This document shows, one piece after another, positions 49,454 through 60,337 of a stretch of DNA of 64,000 nt. The DNA is from Lineus longissimus (Eukaryota > Nemertea > Pilidiophora > Heteronemertea > Lineidae): positions 12,216,001 to 12,280,000 of the forward strand of contig NC_088312.1 of NCBI RefSeq assembly GCF_910592395.1. Reading direction: 5' to 3'. Position 1 is the stretch's first letter. Each line of letters starts with the position of its first letter. Both the position numbers and the translations under genes were made by a program. The notes beneath the pieces are model-generated. The model did not search any database and was not told where the DNA came from. It was given only the letters and a program-made list of their open reading frames with translations.

Positions 49454-50698
49454 ATGACAGAGTTTGCGGCAAACTACAACATTCCAGTCGAAACTCTCCG
49501 AAAGTGGCATCTACAACACCTACAAGATCAAGAAGCAGACGGCAGAGGCAGCGACAGAACTGTGAAAGAGCGACTGGTTGGTCTCTGGCCATTGGTTGAA
49601 GATCGTATCCATGAATGGTTCCTGCAAGTTTGAGAGCGCCGCCTTCCTCTTGCTATCCAGGACATACAAGAGAAAGCCATGACGATATTTGATGAATGGT
49701 GGAATGAGACACCAGAGAACCGGAGACAGGCCATAGTCCAAGCAAGACCCGAGTACCATGATTTCCATGCATCCGTCGGCTGGGTGCAAGGTTTTATGAA
49801 GCGGAAGAGGATCACCTTGCGAAAGACTAACAAGAACACCACGACGTTGCCTGCTGATGCTGCAGCCCGAGTTGAAGTCTTCCGAAATGATGCAACTGGT
49901 ACCATCGACCGTTTCAACATCCAGATGAGAGTCGTGTTCAATATGGACCAGACGTTTCTCCTTTTTGAGATCCGACCGATGTACACTGCAAATACCAAGG
50001 GAGCCCAGTCTATCGATGTCCGAACATCAAGGTCCAACACCAAACTGGGGTGTACAGTCACGCTTTGCATCACAGCAACTGGCGGAAAATTAGATGCCCA
50101 CGTTACGTTCCCAAGAAGAGGCTTTGTCCGTCAGCTGAATGCCTTACTGCAAGAAGACTTGTCTGCCAACGTCAAGGTGACCTCCTCTGCGACGGGATGG
50201 ATGAAGGAAGAAACTGTTCATCACTGGCTCGATGAAGTTTTCGAACCGCACGTCACTGAGCAGCAGCCCGACCAGTTTCTTCTCCTTGTAGACCGATACC
50301 GTGTCCATCAAACGGAAGGCTTTGGCATGAGAGTGACTGAGATGGCTGGCATTCTTCAATTCATTCCGGCAGGATGCACGTCTCTTGTGCAGCCCCTTGA
50401 CGTCGCCGTCATGAAGTCTTTTAAGTGCCACGCACGAACCCAGTGGAAGAACTGGAAGAGGGACAACACGAATGAAGCCGGCCAGTGCGATAGGATAGGA
50501 CTAAGAGACGTTGTGAACATTGTAAGCCAAGCCTGGGAAGCTGTAGATCAGCAGGTTATCGTAAACGGATTTGAGGCTGCATTCCGCCCTGCACCCATCG
50601 ACGCTGGACCCCTGAATGCTTTGGATGAGGAGGAGGACGAACAGGAGCCAGGACTTGAATTGGTGGACATTGCTGAACACGAAATTGACATTGAGTGA
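49454..50698 (+). pseudogene. pogo-type DDE transposase with a single nonsense codon
   Basis: The frame from ATG 49454 reads MTEFAANYNIPVETLRKWHL (a Psq/pogo-type helix-turn-helix), meets TGA at 49631-49633, and continues open from there to 50698. Later motifs are FHASVGWVQGFMKR (CENP-B-type second helix-turn-helix, the usual WxxxFxxR), VVFNMDQT (first catalytic Asp, about 49947), FLLLVDRYRVHQT (second Asp) and GCTSLVQPLDVAVMKSFK (third Asp), then an acidic tail. All three Asp are present. The stop is TGA in a GTTTGAGAG context, readable as a C-to-T change of a CGA (Arg) codon. Upstream of the ATG the frame stays open to 49418, so the real start may be earlier. Confidence 0.85.
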
Positions 50699-50750
50699 TT
50701 GACTAAGCCTAAGAACTTGAAATGTGTCCGTATCACGAGCGAATCCGTAA

Positions 50751-51266
50751 GGCCTAAAAAAAAAAAATGCTGTGTTTCGGGTCGCTCGACCGACCCTACC
50801 GAAAAGCCCCGACCCTAGATTTAAAAAAAAAAAAAAAATTATGGAATTTTAAGGTTGTATTTTATACTGCCATAAAATAGTTATTGTGTAGTAGTATTTC
50901 ATGCAATTATGGCAAATAATGCTAAACTGCTATATTTAAAGTATTTTCTCTTAATCTCTTTCTCAAAAATTGGCGTTACGCATCATTTTAAGCCCAAATT
51001 AAGACTTACAGGTGAGCCCAAATTAGGGTAGAAAATTAGAAGGTGTATCCCAAAAGATGTAATTGAAAGGCCTGATTATAAGCAGGTAGGATATGCGTAG
51101 GCTTCGAAATTCACGACGGCAAATGCGTCGAGCAACAAACAGTACTTTTGAGTGTGAATTTCAATCATAAAGTATATTGAGGAAAAAAATAAAATAATCT
51201 TCCGACCGTCCTACCCTAAAATTTATTTTTGAGGTGACCCGAAACACAGCATTTTTTGTTTAGGCC
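50751..51266. mobile_element. Harbinger-like MITE (516 bp) inside the pogo-like element
   Basis: TAA flanks both ends (50748-50750, 51267-51269). The terminal inverted repeats begin GGCCTAAA and continue with an A run and AATGCTGTGTTTCGGGTC on both sides. A 3-bp TAA duplication with GGCC termini fits PIF/Harbinger MITEs. There is no coding frame. Confidence 0.78.
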
Positions 51267-51274
51267 TAAGCTAT

Positions 51275-51351
51275 TAGGGAGGTTTCGCAAATTCGAAGTA
51301 GAAATTCGTAGTTCGTACTTCGTAGTCCGTCGAATTTGCGAAACCTCCCTA
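51275..51351. mobile_element. 77-bp hairpin MITE with perfect 22-bp arms
   Basis: TAGGGAGGTTTCGCAAATTC-GA at 51275 and its exact reverse complement ending 51351 enclose a 33-base loop that is rich in TTCGTA. If TA is the target duplication, the element itself is 51277-51349 with GGGAGG ends, a Tc1/mariner-type MITE. It could fold as a long hairpin when transcribed. Confidence 0.8.
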
Positions 51352-52110
51352 TTGTCAGTGTTGTGACTAAATTCTGAATTAAAACGCATTGTGTTAGTGG
51401 TTATAATACATTGAGCGTTGAAATGAAAACGATTGTTTTTTTAATCTTCCTGTAAAATCAATACGGACAGAAGCATTGAACCGTATTTCCATACGGCTAC
51501 ATGTACATGTACATGGTGGTTTCGAAGATTTTCTCACAAGCATACGAGTTTGGCAATTGCTTTGGGCATTTTTTCTGAACCACCCCGTAGCCCAATACCA
51601 CATAGACTGATTAGAAATGGATCCACCACACAATACAGGATAGTGTCTCGTGGATAGGTCATCATGATCAGTTTCAAGTCATCGTATTAAAATAAAAATT
51701 ATCCACCACTGTCAATCAACTTGCCACCACCAGCGACAACCGACAAATGCCAGCCAATCCACAAAGGCCCTGCTCAGTCCATTGTGTATTGGGGCCGGTT
51801 ATGCCAAGAGTTAATGAACCTGTCGGACCGGGTTTAGAGAGAAGTAACTAGAGTATATACAAATAGTAACATAAGTTTATAAAGATACGAATAGTGACAT
51901 AAGTTTTTTAAAGATAATTTGAAGAGATATACAGAATATATAATTGAAAAACATGTGAAGTTGAAATGTAGTAAATTTCGCAAAAATGAGAAAAAAAAGG
52001 ATAGATAGTTTGGAAAGTGCAGAGGGACGGGGGTGCAAGAGTTAGGAATTATCATACGAGTTTGGGGTTGGCGGAAACGGAAAAGAGGGGGTCAGATATT
52101 TTTCTTTGAG

Positions 52111-55100
52111 TTAGATTGGAAAACGATTTGTGGATGAAATGAATTTTAGGGTTGATTTGATAAAGAGAGCATTTTTGAGGTTGGAGAAAGATGGATGGCC
52201 GTTGAGAAGGATGTTTGAGTTTAGAGTTGCATTATGGAAGTGTGTTATTTGAAGGGTATTGGCGATTAGGGAGTTGCGTTGGTTTTCGTACTTAGGACGT
52301 CGAGAAGAAAGTGTGAAGAGGTTTCTGGAACATGCATAGGGCACATGAGGCAAGTGGGGTTTTCAGAAACGTGGTTTAGGTATAGGTCAGATGTTAGTCC
52401 CCTGCAGTTGTTTCGCATACATGTGAGAATGATGTTAAGTGGACGAGGGCCGATGTCTAGCCAGGAGGGGATTGGTTTGATAGAGAATTCTGGCAGTTTG
52501 GTTAGGGAATATTTGTAAGAGTTTAGAGTTGGTTCCGCACGTATAGAAAGGTCGAGAGCATTCCAGTCGCGGATTGTAGAAGGGAAGAAGCTTGAGTAGA
52601 GGCTATTAGTGCGGCTAAAGAAAGGTGTTATATTGTTGTTTGTAGCTAAACGTGTGTTATGGTAGTGACTATCAACGGTTAGTTCTGGGATGAGGTCTTT
52701 GAGGTAGGTTGGTGCAAGTCCGTTTAAAATTTTGTAGAACATCACGAGGCGATGGAATTTCCTGCGCTTTTCAAGTGGTAGAAGGCCAGATTCTCTGTAA
52801 AGGTCGCAGTGGTGAGAGCTGATTGTTAATCCTGTTATACATTGCATTGCATTGATTTGAGTTTTTTCCAGTTTTGCTGCTAAGTTCTGGGGGAGTCCGT
52901 CCCACACTACGTCTGCGTATTCGAGCTTGCTTCTGACAAATGTCTTGTAGAGCGTTAGTAAAGTTTGTTTATCCGTTTTGTATTTGATGTTTTGTAGTAT
53001 GCCAAGTCGGCGGTTTTCAGTCGTAACGATTGACTGGATATGGTCTTCCCAGGTTCCTTTGTCGTTGAAAGTTAATCCGAGGTGCTTGTGTGACTTGGCT
53101 TGATCAATTGCGACGTTGTTGAGATGACAGTGGATAACAGAGGGTTGTCTCCGCCTGCTCGTAATCAGATACAGCGTTTTTGTTGCGTTGTAGGTGATGG
53201 CCCATTTCATTGCCCATGCGTAAAAATTTTTTATATCCTGCTGGATTTCGGGCGTGCATGCTATGAGGTTTCGTGATGCGAATGCGTTTGAAGTGTCGTC
53301 GGCAAACAGTCTCGTTCTGCCGTTGGTTTCCTCCGTGACGTCGTTTATGTAGATCAGGAACATCAGTGGGCCTAGGATAGATCCTTGGGGGACGCCAGTG
53401 TTGACTCGAAGCCACTCTGAGGATTTTCCGTTGATCACAACCCGTTGTTGCCTGTCTTGGAGGTAGCTCTTGAACCATGATAGCAGGTTTCCTCTGATGC
53501 CAAACTGGTAAAGTTTCAATGCGATGCCTTTATGAGAAGTCTTGTCAAAAGCTTTGGAAATGTCACAGAATAGTGAGAAAACTTCCTTCTGTTCGTCGAG
53601 GTCCATTAGTATTTGATGGTTAATTTCGAGGAGTTGGTAACTGCAGAGTGGTTAGCCAGGAATCCAGATTGGTTCTTCAAGATGAGCAAACGGAGATGGT
53701 TGTAGACATTTCTGTGGACAATTTTTTCGAAAAGTTTTCCTATGACACTGAGGAGGGAAATGGGTCTGTAGTTGGATTTATCGTGCCTGTCACCTTTCTT
53801 GAATATGGGGGTAATGTTTGCTTTTTTCCATGTTTCTGGGTATATGTTTTCATTCAGGGATCTGTTGAAAAGGATGTGGAGCCGTTTGGTCAATTGGAGC
53901 CTCAATGAATGAACTATGCGAGGGCTGATGCCGTCTGGGCCGATGGCCTTGTTAGTGTCCATGATGGTGATTTGATCGACGATATCCTGCTCTGTGATTA
54001 TGATGTCGTTGAGCTCGTTGTTGGTGAGGTTTGGGAGTTCTCCTTCGGCGGGTATGTTTGTCTCATCTACGTTGCAGATTTTGGCAAAGTGAGCGTTGAG
54101 GATGTTGGCCTTGGTTGTAGGGTCGTCTACGGACAAGCCATTGACATTTAGTGAAGGAGTTGTGTTGTCTTTGCTTGAACCGCAGATCCTTTTGGAGAGT
54201 TTCCACCAGTCTTTATCCTTTCTTCCATTCTTCAATTTGTCCGTTATCGACGAAAGGTGGGAATCCTTTGCCTTCTTGATCAGTGAGATAACGTGGTTGC
54301 GTTGTTTTTTGAAGATATCATAATCGATGTTAGAACCGAATTTCTTTGCTTTTCCTAAGAGCTTGTTTCTTTTGTTGATTTCTATTTTGATCTCGGCGGT
54401 TATCCAGTTCTTGTCGTTTGAAGAGAATTTGATCCGCTGGAAGGGGATGTATCTTTTACTTGTCTTAAGTAGGGTGGTGGTGAAGACTTCTACCGCTACA
54501 TTGAGGTTGGCCGTGTGTAGAAGGTTGTCCCAATCCACGCTTGACATTTCTTGTTTGAGGTCATTCCAGTTTGCCTTGCTGAACTGCCAGATCGGGCGCT
54601 TGAATGCTGCTTTGGGGTTGGTTTGGAGTATGTCGACTACCACAGGACAGTGGTCGCTGATGCCCTGAGGGAGGACGTTTACATCGGAGAAGAAGTCGGG
54701 CTGACCTACAATTATTGGATCAATGAGGGATTGGTTGTGAGAAGTGAAGTGGGTCGGAGCATTGACGAGTTGGAACATGTTGAGGGAGTCTATGAGGAGT
54801 GATAGGTGACCTGGGTTGTCTTTCAGTAGGTTTTGGTTGAAGTCTCCAACGAGCATAACCTTTTGCTGACCAAACAAGCCGACGACGTTTGAAACGTTAG
54901 CATAAAGTTTATCCCAGTAGGCGACGGGGTGCCGGATTTCTGTAGCTCACACCGATGATCAAGTGGCCCGTTTGGTGGGTCACCTTGACCCACAGCAGTT
55001 CCAGTTCTGGTTCTTCGAGGTGATCTAGGCATTCGCCGATGAGGGTGTCGGAAAGCTGGAGGCAGACTCCACCACTTGCAATGGTCAGATCCTTTCGGAA

Positions 55101-55478
55101 TACGTCATGGAAGCTTGGTACTAGGATATCCTGGTCTGTGATGGAGTTGTCTAGTCTGGTTTCTGATATGCATAATATGTCGATGTCAGGTGGAAGTTCC
55201 GCGTAGAGGTTGTCGATTTTGTTGCGTAGGCTGTTGATGTTGATAGAGAAAAGTTTGGGCCCGGGATTTAATTCCACGTCTCCTGATAAGAGGATTAGAT
55301 TTGAAAAGTTGAAGTGTGTGGTTGGGATTGTCGTGACGCTAGTCCCAGCATGTTCCGATGGAGAAGTGATGGCGAGTAGAATGCAATGTACGGAGAAAGC
55401 TAGCAAAGCTAGGAGTAATATATACAGAATGTACGAGGGCATGGTGTCAGGGGATGTGTTACACCTGGTTGTGCTCAA
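52111..55478 (-). pseudogene. LINE ORF2: endonuclease and reverse transcriptase, three frameshifts
   Basis: Minus-strand order from 55478: hydrophobic N-terminal segment (about residues 16-36, PSYILYILLLALLAF), 2A motif GDVELNPGP (residues 66-74), APE-type endonuclease (SININSLRNKID, ILCISETRLD, IIGVSYRNP, then MLVGDFN and GISDHCPV). The reverse transcriptase has NITPIFKKGDRHDKSNYRPI, FCDISKAFDKTSHKGI, TGVPQGSILGPLMFLIYIND and RLFADDTSNAF with the catalytic Asp pair. The C-terminus has a CLMC-x-H-x-C zinc-knuckle-like motif. Frameshifts lie near 54930 (C run), 53640 and 52310, so no full protein is made. In life the protein would nick target DNA and copy its RNA in place. Confidence 0.88.
55257..55283 (-). 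other. 2A ribosome-skipping motif (GDVELNPGP) in LINE ORF2
   Basis: The nine codons encode GDVELNPGP followed by Lys. They match the 2A signature D-(V/I)-E-x-N-P-G-P, in which the ribosome releases the chain before the last Pro and goes on. It lies after an N-terminal hydrophobic segment of signal-peptide character and immediately before the endonuclease. Similar placement is known for non-LTR elements of sea urchin, lancelet and molluscs. Confidence 0.9.
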
Positions 55479-56264
55479 TTTCCCATTTAGTTTTAAGGAT
55501 AGTGCCTTGATGTTGCGTTTCGAAGAGATGAAGAAAACGATATTTGTTGGAGAGTGATGTAGGACTGGATTGAGAAGGGGTTAAAACGGTTAGCTTCAGG
55601 CGCGTGCCTGGATGAAGTGTGGTGCATTGGTGCATAAATGACAAAAAAAACGAAGAAGTAGAAAGCAGAGCTTCTAAGCATAGCCCTGTATAGGGCGAGA
55701 CAGTTGATGAGTGGCGAAAGTGATCGTGGTGAGTGGGCCGGTAGGCCTTGTCGGGTGGATGAAATGGATAACGATCTTAATGTTGTGGCGGGATGAAATT
55801 GATTGTGATGACGGATAAGTTGAACAATGATGATAGAGCATGTTTTTGGTAAACATGGAATTGGTACATGTAATTGTGGTTGAGGTAGGATGTGCTTATT
55901 TTTGGAGGATTAAATGTATGAATGGTGAGGTCTTGTGGTAATGTATAGTGAATAGGAGACGATATCTATAATGATATAGAATTGTTTGGAATTAGTGGCT
56001 GCTGGGTTCGAGATAGTTTCTATCAGGGTGACAACTGGGGGGTGCTGAATAGGTGTTGGCTGATGGTACTGGTAGCAGTTTTGGCTAATGAGAGTCAAAA
56101 GGAATCGTGCTGAGGATGGGCCAAGAAGGCCAAAGATCTTATGAGTTGGTTAGAAATTTTTAATAGCCGAGGAGAAGAGTTTAGTTTGATCCCTAGAAGG
56201 AAAAGAGTTTCAAAAGTTAAAGGGGGCAGGTCGGAGAGAAGTTACGATTGCTACATTGTTGGCT

Positions 56265-56585
56265 ACGATAAAGAGAGATTTTGATATGGCGTCACATACG
56301 TGATTTAGCCCCCAAGAAAGGCCATAGATACAAGTGTTACATTTTTGACTGCTATAATGATAGATATTGGTGTGGCGTCACATTCATAAATTAAGCCAAG
56401 GGCAGGCCACAGATACAAGTGTTAACAATACTGTCTGCGATAATGAGATATATTGGTGTGGCGTCACATTCATGATTTAGCCAAGGGAAGGCCACAGATA
56501 CAAGTGTAATCAATTTCTGACTGCGATAATGAGAGATATTGGTATGGCGTCACATTCATGATTTGGCCAAAGGAAGGCCACATTA
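56265..56585 (-). repeat. 86-bp minisatellite in the LINE spacer, about 3.7 units
   Basis: GGCGTCAC words recur at 56288, 56374, 56460 and 56546, exactly 86 bp apart. Each unit reads GATATTGGTGTGGCGTCACA, TTCATGATTTAGCCAAGG and GAAGGCCACAGATACAAGTG, with few differences. It lies between ORF1 and ORF2 of the LINE and contains no frame. Confidence 0.88.
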
Positions 56586-57499
56586 TGCAGGTGAAGTACA
56601 AAGGTGTATGACTAGGTCTTCTGTACGGGTCGGCTGGTATTTGCCACAGAGCTATTTACAGGTTGATACGTACCTGGATTAATTATGCCTTATACATGCA
56701 TGGCGAGTAGGAGGTTTGATTTCAGTAAGATTTATCAGCATGTAACTATGAAAATAAAGAGTTACTTGCACAGAACTTAGATTAAAGGGTCAGACATGGG
56801 TGATGATAAAACCCGTGGACATGAGACATTCATGCGACATCACAGTATTTATACAACAGAACTGATTGAGAAATATTCAAATGTTTTAGTCAGTGTGGAA
56901 AAAATGTGGAAATGTGAGCACTTGTTTATAGTCACTATGTAGGGTCTCTTTCATGGTTCAGCATGGTGTTCACTAAGTACAATTACGATTTAACCAGTAA
57001 GATACACGGCTGGATTAAAAGGAGTAGGGCTTGGTAGCCTTGCGGATAAATTTTGGCACAGTACCAAATATTGATTTGTGTATGCTTTAAATCCTAACCC
57101 TTTAAAGTCCTTGAACCATGTTTCTTGACAAGGAGAGATACTCACATTGTGTGTTGACAAGTAATCCAGGTTTTTCGAGTTATTTTCACGTGAACGGTAG
57201 AAGATTTTGAATATATATGATATCACTTAAGGTTATCCGATAAAGTTCAGAGAAGTAGATGCGCCACGGATTGTCTTGCCGAGGCAATTCCGTGAGGAAC
57301 TGTCATAGGTCTGATTAGTAGCAAAAGCAAAGTAAGCACAGAAGAGTCCAAAGAACACGGAAGAGTCAAACGAAGGCACTAAGTGTCCTCGGGGGGGGGG
57401 GGGGGGGGGCCGTTCATCCATGGGCTCGGAGTCCTGGTTGATGTTTACTGTTGGTTCCTTCTGGAGCTGGTCAGCAGACAGGGACAATGGTACTGGTTA

Positions 57500-57660
57500 A
57501 GACAAGAGACCTCATTGGCCACATTCAAAAGTTCTCTAAAGACATTTCTATTTCGAGACTATTTCGGGGTGTGATTCAAACTAGGTGGGGAGCGCCACAG
57601 AACATTGCGACAGTGATATGGGGCACTATAGAAATGCTAATTCTATCTATCTATCTATCT
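57500..57660 (+). mobile_element. 5'-truncated CR1/L2-type LINE tail, opposite strand
   Basis: The frame ends LATFKSSLKTFLFRDYFGV and stop (57574), the familiar last residues of many CR1/L2-type ORF2 proteins. GGGGAGCGCCACAGAACATT and a short GGGCACTATAGAAATGCTAA motif follow, then the tail (TCTA)n to 57660. It is inserted in the spacer of the minus-strand LINE. A 19-base G run (57391-57409) lies about 90 bp upstream. Confidence 0.62.
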
Positions 57661-57967
57661 AAGAGAAGGATGAGGGCAGCTCTGTCTGAACCATTGTCTT
57701 CGGTTTGGCTTTGGCTGGGGCACTGTCATTAGATGATTCAGCTGTTTCCTCTGCTGGAGTGGATTGGAGCGATGGTACGCTGTCGATCACTTGGATCTGT
57801 GACGGGACCCAGGCAGTTGATGTAGCCGGTGTTTCCACTGGATTTGATGGCAGATGTCGGGATGACTAACCAGTCTTCTTCGGCTTTAGTTTCTTGCTCG
57901 TCGGCTTCGTAGTCAGAGAAACGTTTTTTGCAGGGTAGAGACGGCCTCCGGCTCCCTGTTTGGCTGG

Positions 57968-58807
57968 TTATTGGTTCGCACGAGAGGTGTTGAGGCCTGC
58001 GGCTCTTTGTTGGGTCGGCTGTTGGTTCGCACGAGAGGTGTTGATGCCGGTTCTATTGGTAGAAGTAGGCTTATTGGAAAATTGTACTCCAATCGCATCA
58101 AGGTCGGCTTGCTTTGTGATGCGGACCGACCTACCTTCCAACGTTTCGACCAGGATGGCACCGTCGGCTGTTTTCGTCCGTACGATCTGACGATCCTTTT
58201 TGAGGCACCTGCACTGATAGAAGAGTTCGTCATGGATGCCTGTAAGGTCCTCCCTCACGTAAATCCCCCGGGGAAGTTTGTACTTGTTGTAGTAGAAATG
58301 GCGTCGTGCATTATAACTAATGAATCGGACAATGATATTGCGGTTTGGATTTCTATGCTTTGGGCCAACTCTGTGGCTTCGACATATTTCTTATAATGTG
58401 AAGTTTAGGCCGATTCCATTCGCAAGGTCAACCACGATGGTGTCATTGTCCTCAGCCGGTGTTTCAGGGATGCCAGCGATCCTGAGGTTGTTGAGTCTTG
58501 AGCGTTGCTCAAGATCGTCGTTTTGTTGTGCTAAGGGGTCTAGCCTGGCATGGACAGCGGACAAATGTTCATTGATACTGGGAGAAATTACATTCACCTT
58601 GAGTTTTTCTATCATGGTGTCGGTCAGGAGAGCTTCTCGCAGGCAAGATTGTACCTCCGTATTTCGTAGGGCGTGGATAAGCGAGTCTGTGAAGAGACTA
58701 GACATAGCGTCTTCATCGGGGTTTCCCCGAGGCCGACCGCATTCTCTTCGTTGGTTTCGCTCCACGGACCATTGCGAAATTTGGTTTACTCTCTGATATG
58801 AATACAC
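57968..58807 (-). pseudogene. LINE ORF1: coiled-coil/RRM RNA-binding protein with one in-frame stop
   Basis: The frame from 58807 reads a Lys/Arg-rich start, a helix with ALRNTEVQSCLREALL, then QNDDLEQRSRLNNLRIAGIP (end of the coiled coil and start of the RRM), a TAA at 58391-58393, and in the same frame SHRVGPKHRNPNRNIIVRF, YVREDLTGIHDELFYQCRCL and GRSVRITKQADLDAIG (C-terminal domain). It ends at 57968 with a repeated LNTSRANQ word. This is the L1-type ORF1 architecture, an RNA chaperone that coats the element's transcript. Apart from the TAA, the frame is open for 280 codons. Confidence 0.85.
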
Positions 58808-59344
58808 GTAGGCCTATATGGCAAATGCACTGACGATAGTCGGGTTTGTGGGTGGAGCACCCTAGAAAAGTACTATCAGAGTTCGGAATTTGAGAATTTG
58901 AGAATAAGTACTCACAATGGACTCCGAAACTGTTTAATTAGTCGTTTGTAATGAAATCCTGGCCACCGGCCCACAGAAAGATGGTAGAATCGGGAAAGAA
59001 AGTCCTACATTTTTAGGTTTGAAGCTTGTTCTGCCATCTTGAATGTTTAATGAGTGGAGTGGAGTGCTTGATGATATGTGTGAATCTGCTGATGAGGACG
59101 AGGACTTTGGAAACCACTTGCAATATAAGCGATTTGCTCCTGATAATTTTACAAGGAGAGAGTTCAAAGAGTTTTTCCGATTCGAAAAAAACACTTTCCT
59201 CGTCTTGCAGAGGCCCTTGCAATGCCTGAATTTATAATAACTGAAAACCGAACCAAAGTAACAGGATCAGAAGCTCTTGCGATCACACTCCGAAGACTAT
59301 GTTATCCGAACAGATACCGAGACCAAAACAGATTTGGGGATGCT

Positions 59345-59795
59345 TCTCTTAAAATTTCTGTATAATGATAAAAGGAAAGACCAAAACCAGAAAAGTAAAC
59401 TAAGAACATTTAGAGCATTCAAAAACGGTTACATATTTAACCTTATCTTGATACTATTCGAAATAGAACAATCACCTTCAAGCCAAATTCAGACTGAGCA
59501 ATCATGACCTCATGATTGAAAAAGGTAGACATTTATGCAAAAAAATGGAGAATCGATTATGTCCTTTGGATTGTAAATTGGTGGAAGATGAGTTTCATTT
59601 CTTCACTGAGTGTCCAATCAATGCAACCTTAAAAAAGACCTCATTTCAAGTTTAAAATCAAATATCAGCAAAATTTCTCAATCAGATTTTATTTCATTAA
59701 TGTCAAGTTCCGACAAGCAAACTATTATCAAAACTGCCCTCTTTATTAAAAATTCATTTACTATAAGAAAAGAAGCTCTTCAGAAATTTACTTAA
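59345..59795 (+). pseudogene. 3' fragment of a non-LTR ORF2 (C-terminal zinc-knuckle region)
   Basis: The pieces read YNDKRKDQNQKSKLRTFRAF, then after a shift EPYLDTI-like sequence and MIEKGRHLCKKMENRLCPL, then CKLVEDEFHFFTECPINATL and a Ser/Lys-rich end, stop at 59793-59795. The C-x-VEDEFHF-x-C pattern is the usual end of CR1/jockey-type ORF2 proteins. Several frameshifts. It is on the opposite strand from the large LINE, distinct in sequence from it, and follows the Harbinger remnant without a gap. Confidence 0.7.
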
Positions 59796-59870
59796 AATAT
59801 ATCATGAATAATTTTTTTGTATTGTATATCCGTATATAGTTGTACCTGTATGTTTGTGTACTGTCCATTT

Positions 59871-60190
59871 TTGGCTCACCGTAGGGGAGTATATATAACA
59901 CCGCTGTGTCCATCGTCCGTCGTCGTATCCTGTTTCAAAACAGTGGCACGTTTCTAAACCGCTGGGGCTATGAACTTGAGACTTTGTACACAGGACCCCC
60001 CAGGTCAGGTGACCTCTGTCAATGGATATCTCTCTTATGATGGACTCGTTTTCGATAAAATGTTGATGGTAGGTTCTCCTAGTAAGGATACATAACGTAT
60101 AATACGGGTTTTTGATTTGACCTAATTTTCAAGGTCACAGAGGTAAAATGGCATAAATTATCCGTTTGAGTGTAACCTCTTGAATTACTT
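59871..60190 (+). repeat. composite repeat, single shortened unit
   Basis: It opens TTTTTGGCTCACCGTAGGGG. It has AGGTCAGGTGACCT (60002-60015) and a decayed AAGGTCACAGAGGTAAAATG, but the stretch that should carry CCACCAGGGGGC is deleted. Confidence 0.75.
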
Positions 60191-60337
60191 CTACCTAATC
60201 AAAATGTCCAAGGTTGTGTGCTATAGGCTCAATTACTACACACTGAGACCTTCAAATAAAGAGTCGGGTCACGGCAAGTTTCCGTTGATCCCACAGCTCT
60301 CTCGGGCAATTAACTGGAAGCCGTGATGAAGCCCTTT

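Larger units (their letters stand above)
48770..51853 (+). mobile_element. pogo-like DNA transposon (3084 bp) with TA duplication
   Basis: The terminal inverted repeats are CTCTAGTTACTTCTCTCTAA then G/A, CCCGGT: about 27 bp with one mismatch. TA flanks both ends (48768-48769, 51854-51855). Inside is a pogo/Tigger-type transposase on the + strand with one nonsense codon, followed by two MITEs (50751-51266 and 51275-51351). The element sits in the 3' UTR of the LINE, so it is younger than the LINE insertion. Confidence 0.88.
48677..59059 (-). mobile_element. CR1/L2-group non-LTR retrotransposon (about 7.3 kb without its own insertion)
   Basis: Read on the minus strand, it has a 5' end at about 59059, ORF1 (58807-57968), a long spacer, ORF2 (55478-52111) and a 3' UTR ending in an A tail, seen as the T run at 48677-48689. 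TGGAGTG stands at both ends (48670-48676, 59060-59066). The 3' UTR is interrupted at 48770-51853 by a pogo-like DNA transposon. The target was a Harbinger-type transposase gene. ORF1 is of the coiled-coil/RRM type, ORF2 has an APE-type endonuclease and a reverse transcriptase with FADD. The order and the FADDTS box point to the CR1/L2/Crack group; the exact clade needs a tree. Confidence 0.85.
48590..59342 (+). pseudogene. Harbinger/PIF-type transposase, N-terminal part, split by a LINE
   Basis: The first piece, 48590-48676, reads MADFIEGLAILLDEEDDDNV then LLAMTAAGV. The second, 59060-59237, reads LDDMCESADEDEDFG, RFAPDNFTRREFKEFFRFEK and NTFLVLQRPL. Excising the LINE with one copy of its 7-bp target duplication (TGGAGTG) puts the two pieces in one frame. 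A later one-base shift leads to GSEALAITLRRLCYPNRYRD (59224-59342), the helical motif before the DDE domain in PIF/Harbinger transposases. The catalytic DDE part is missing; a LINE fragment begins at about 59345. Family assignment rests on this motif. Confidence 0.72.

Noticed and set aside
53648-54802. Several + strand frames of 80-110 codons
   Set aside because: Shadows of the minus-strand LINE ORF2.
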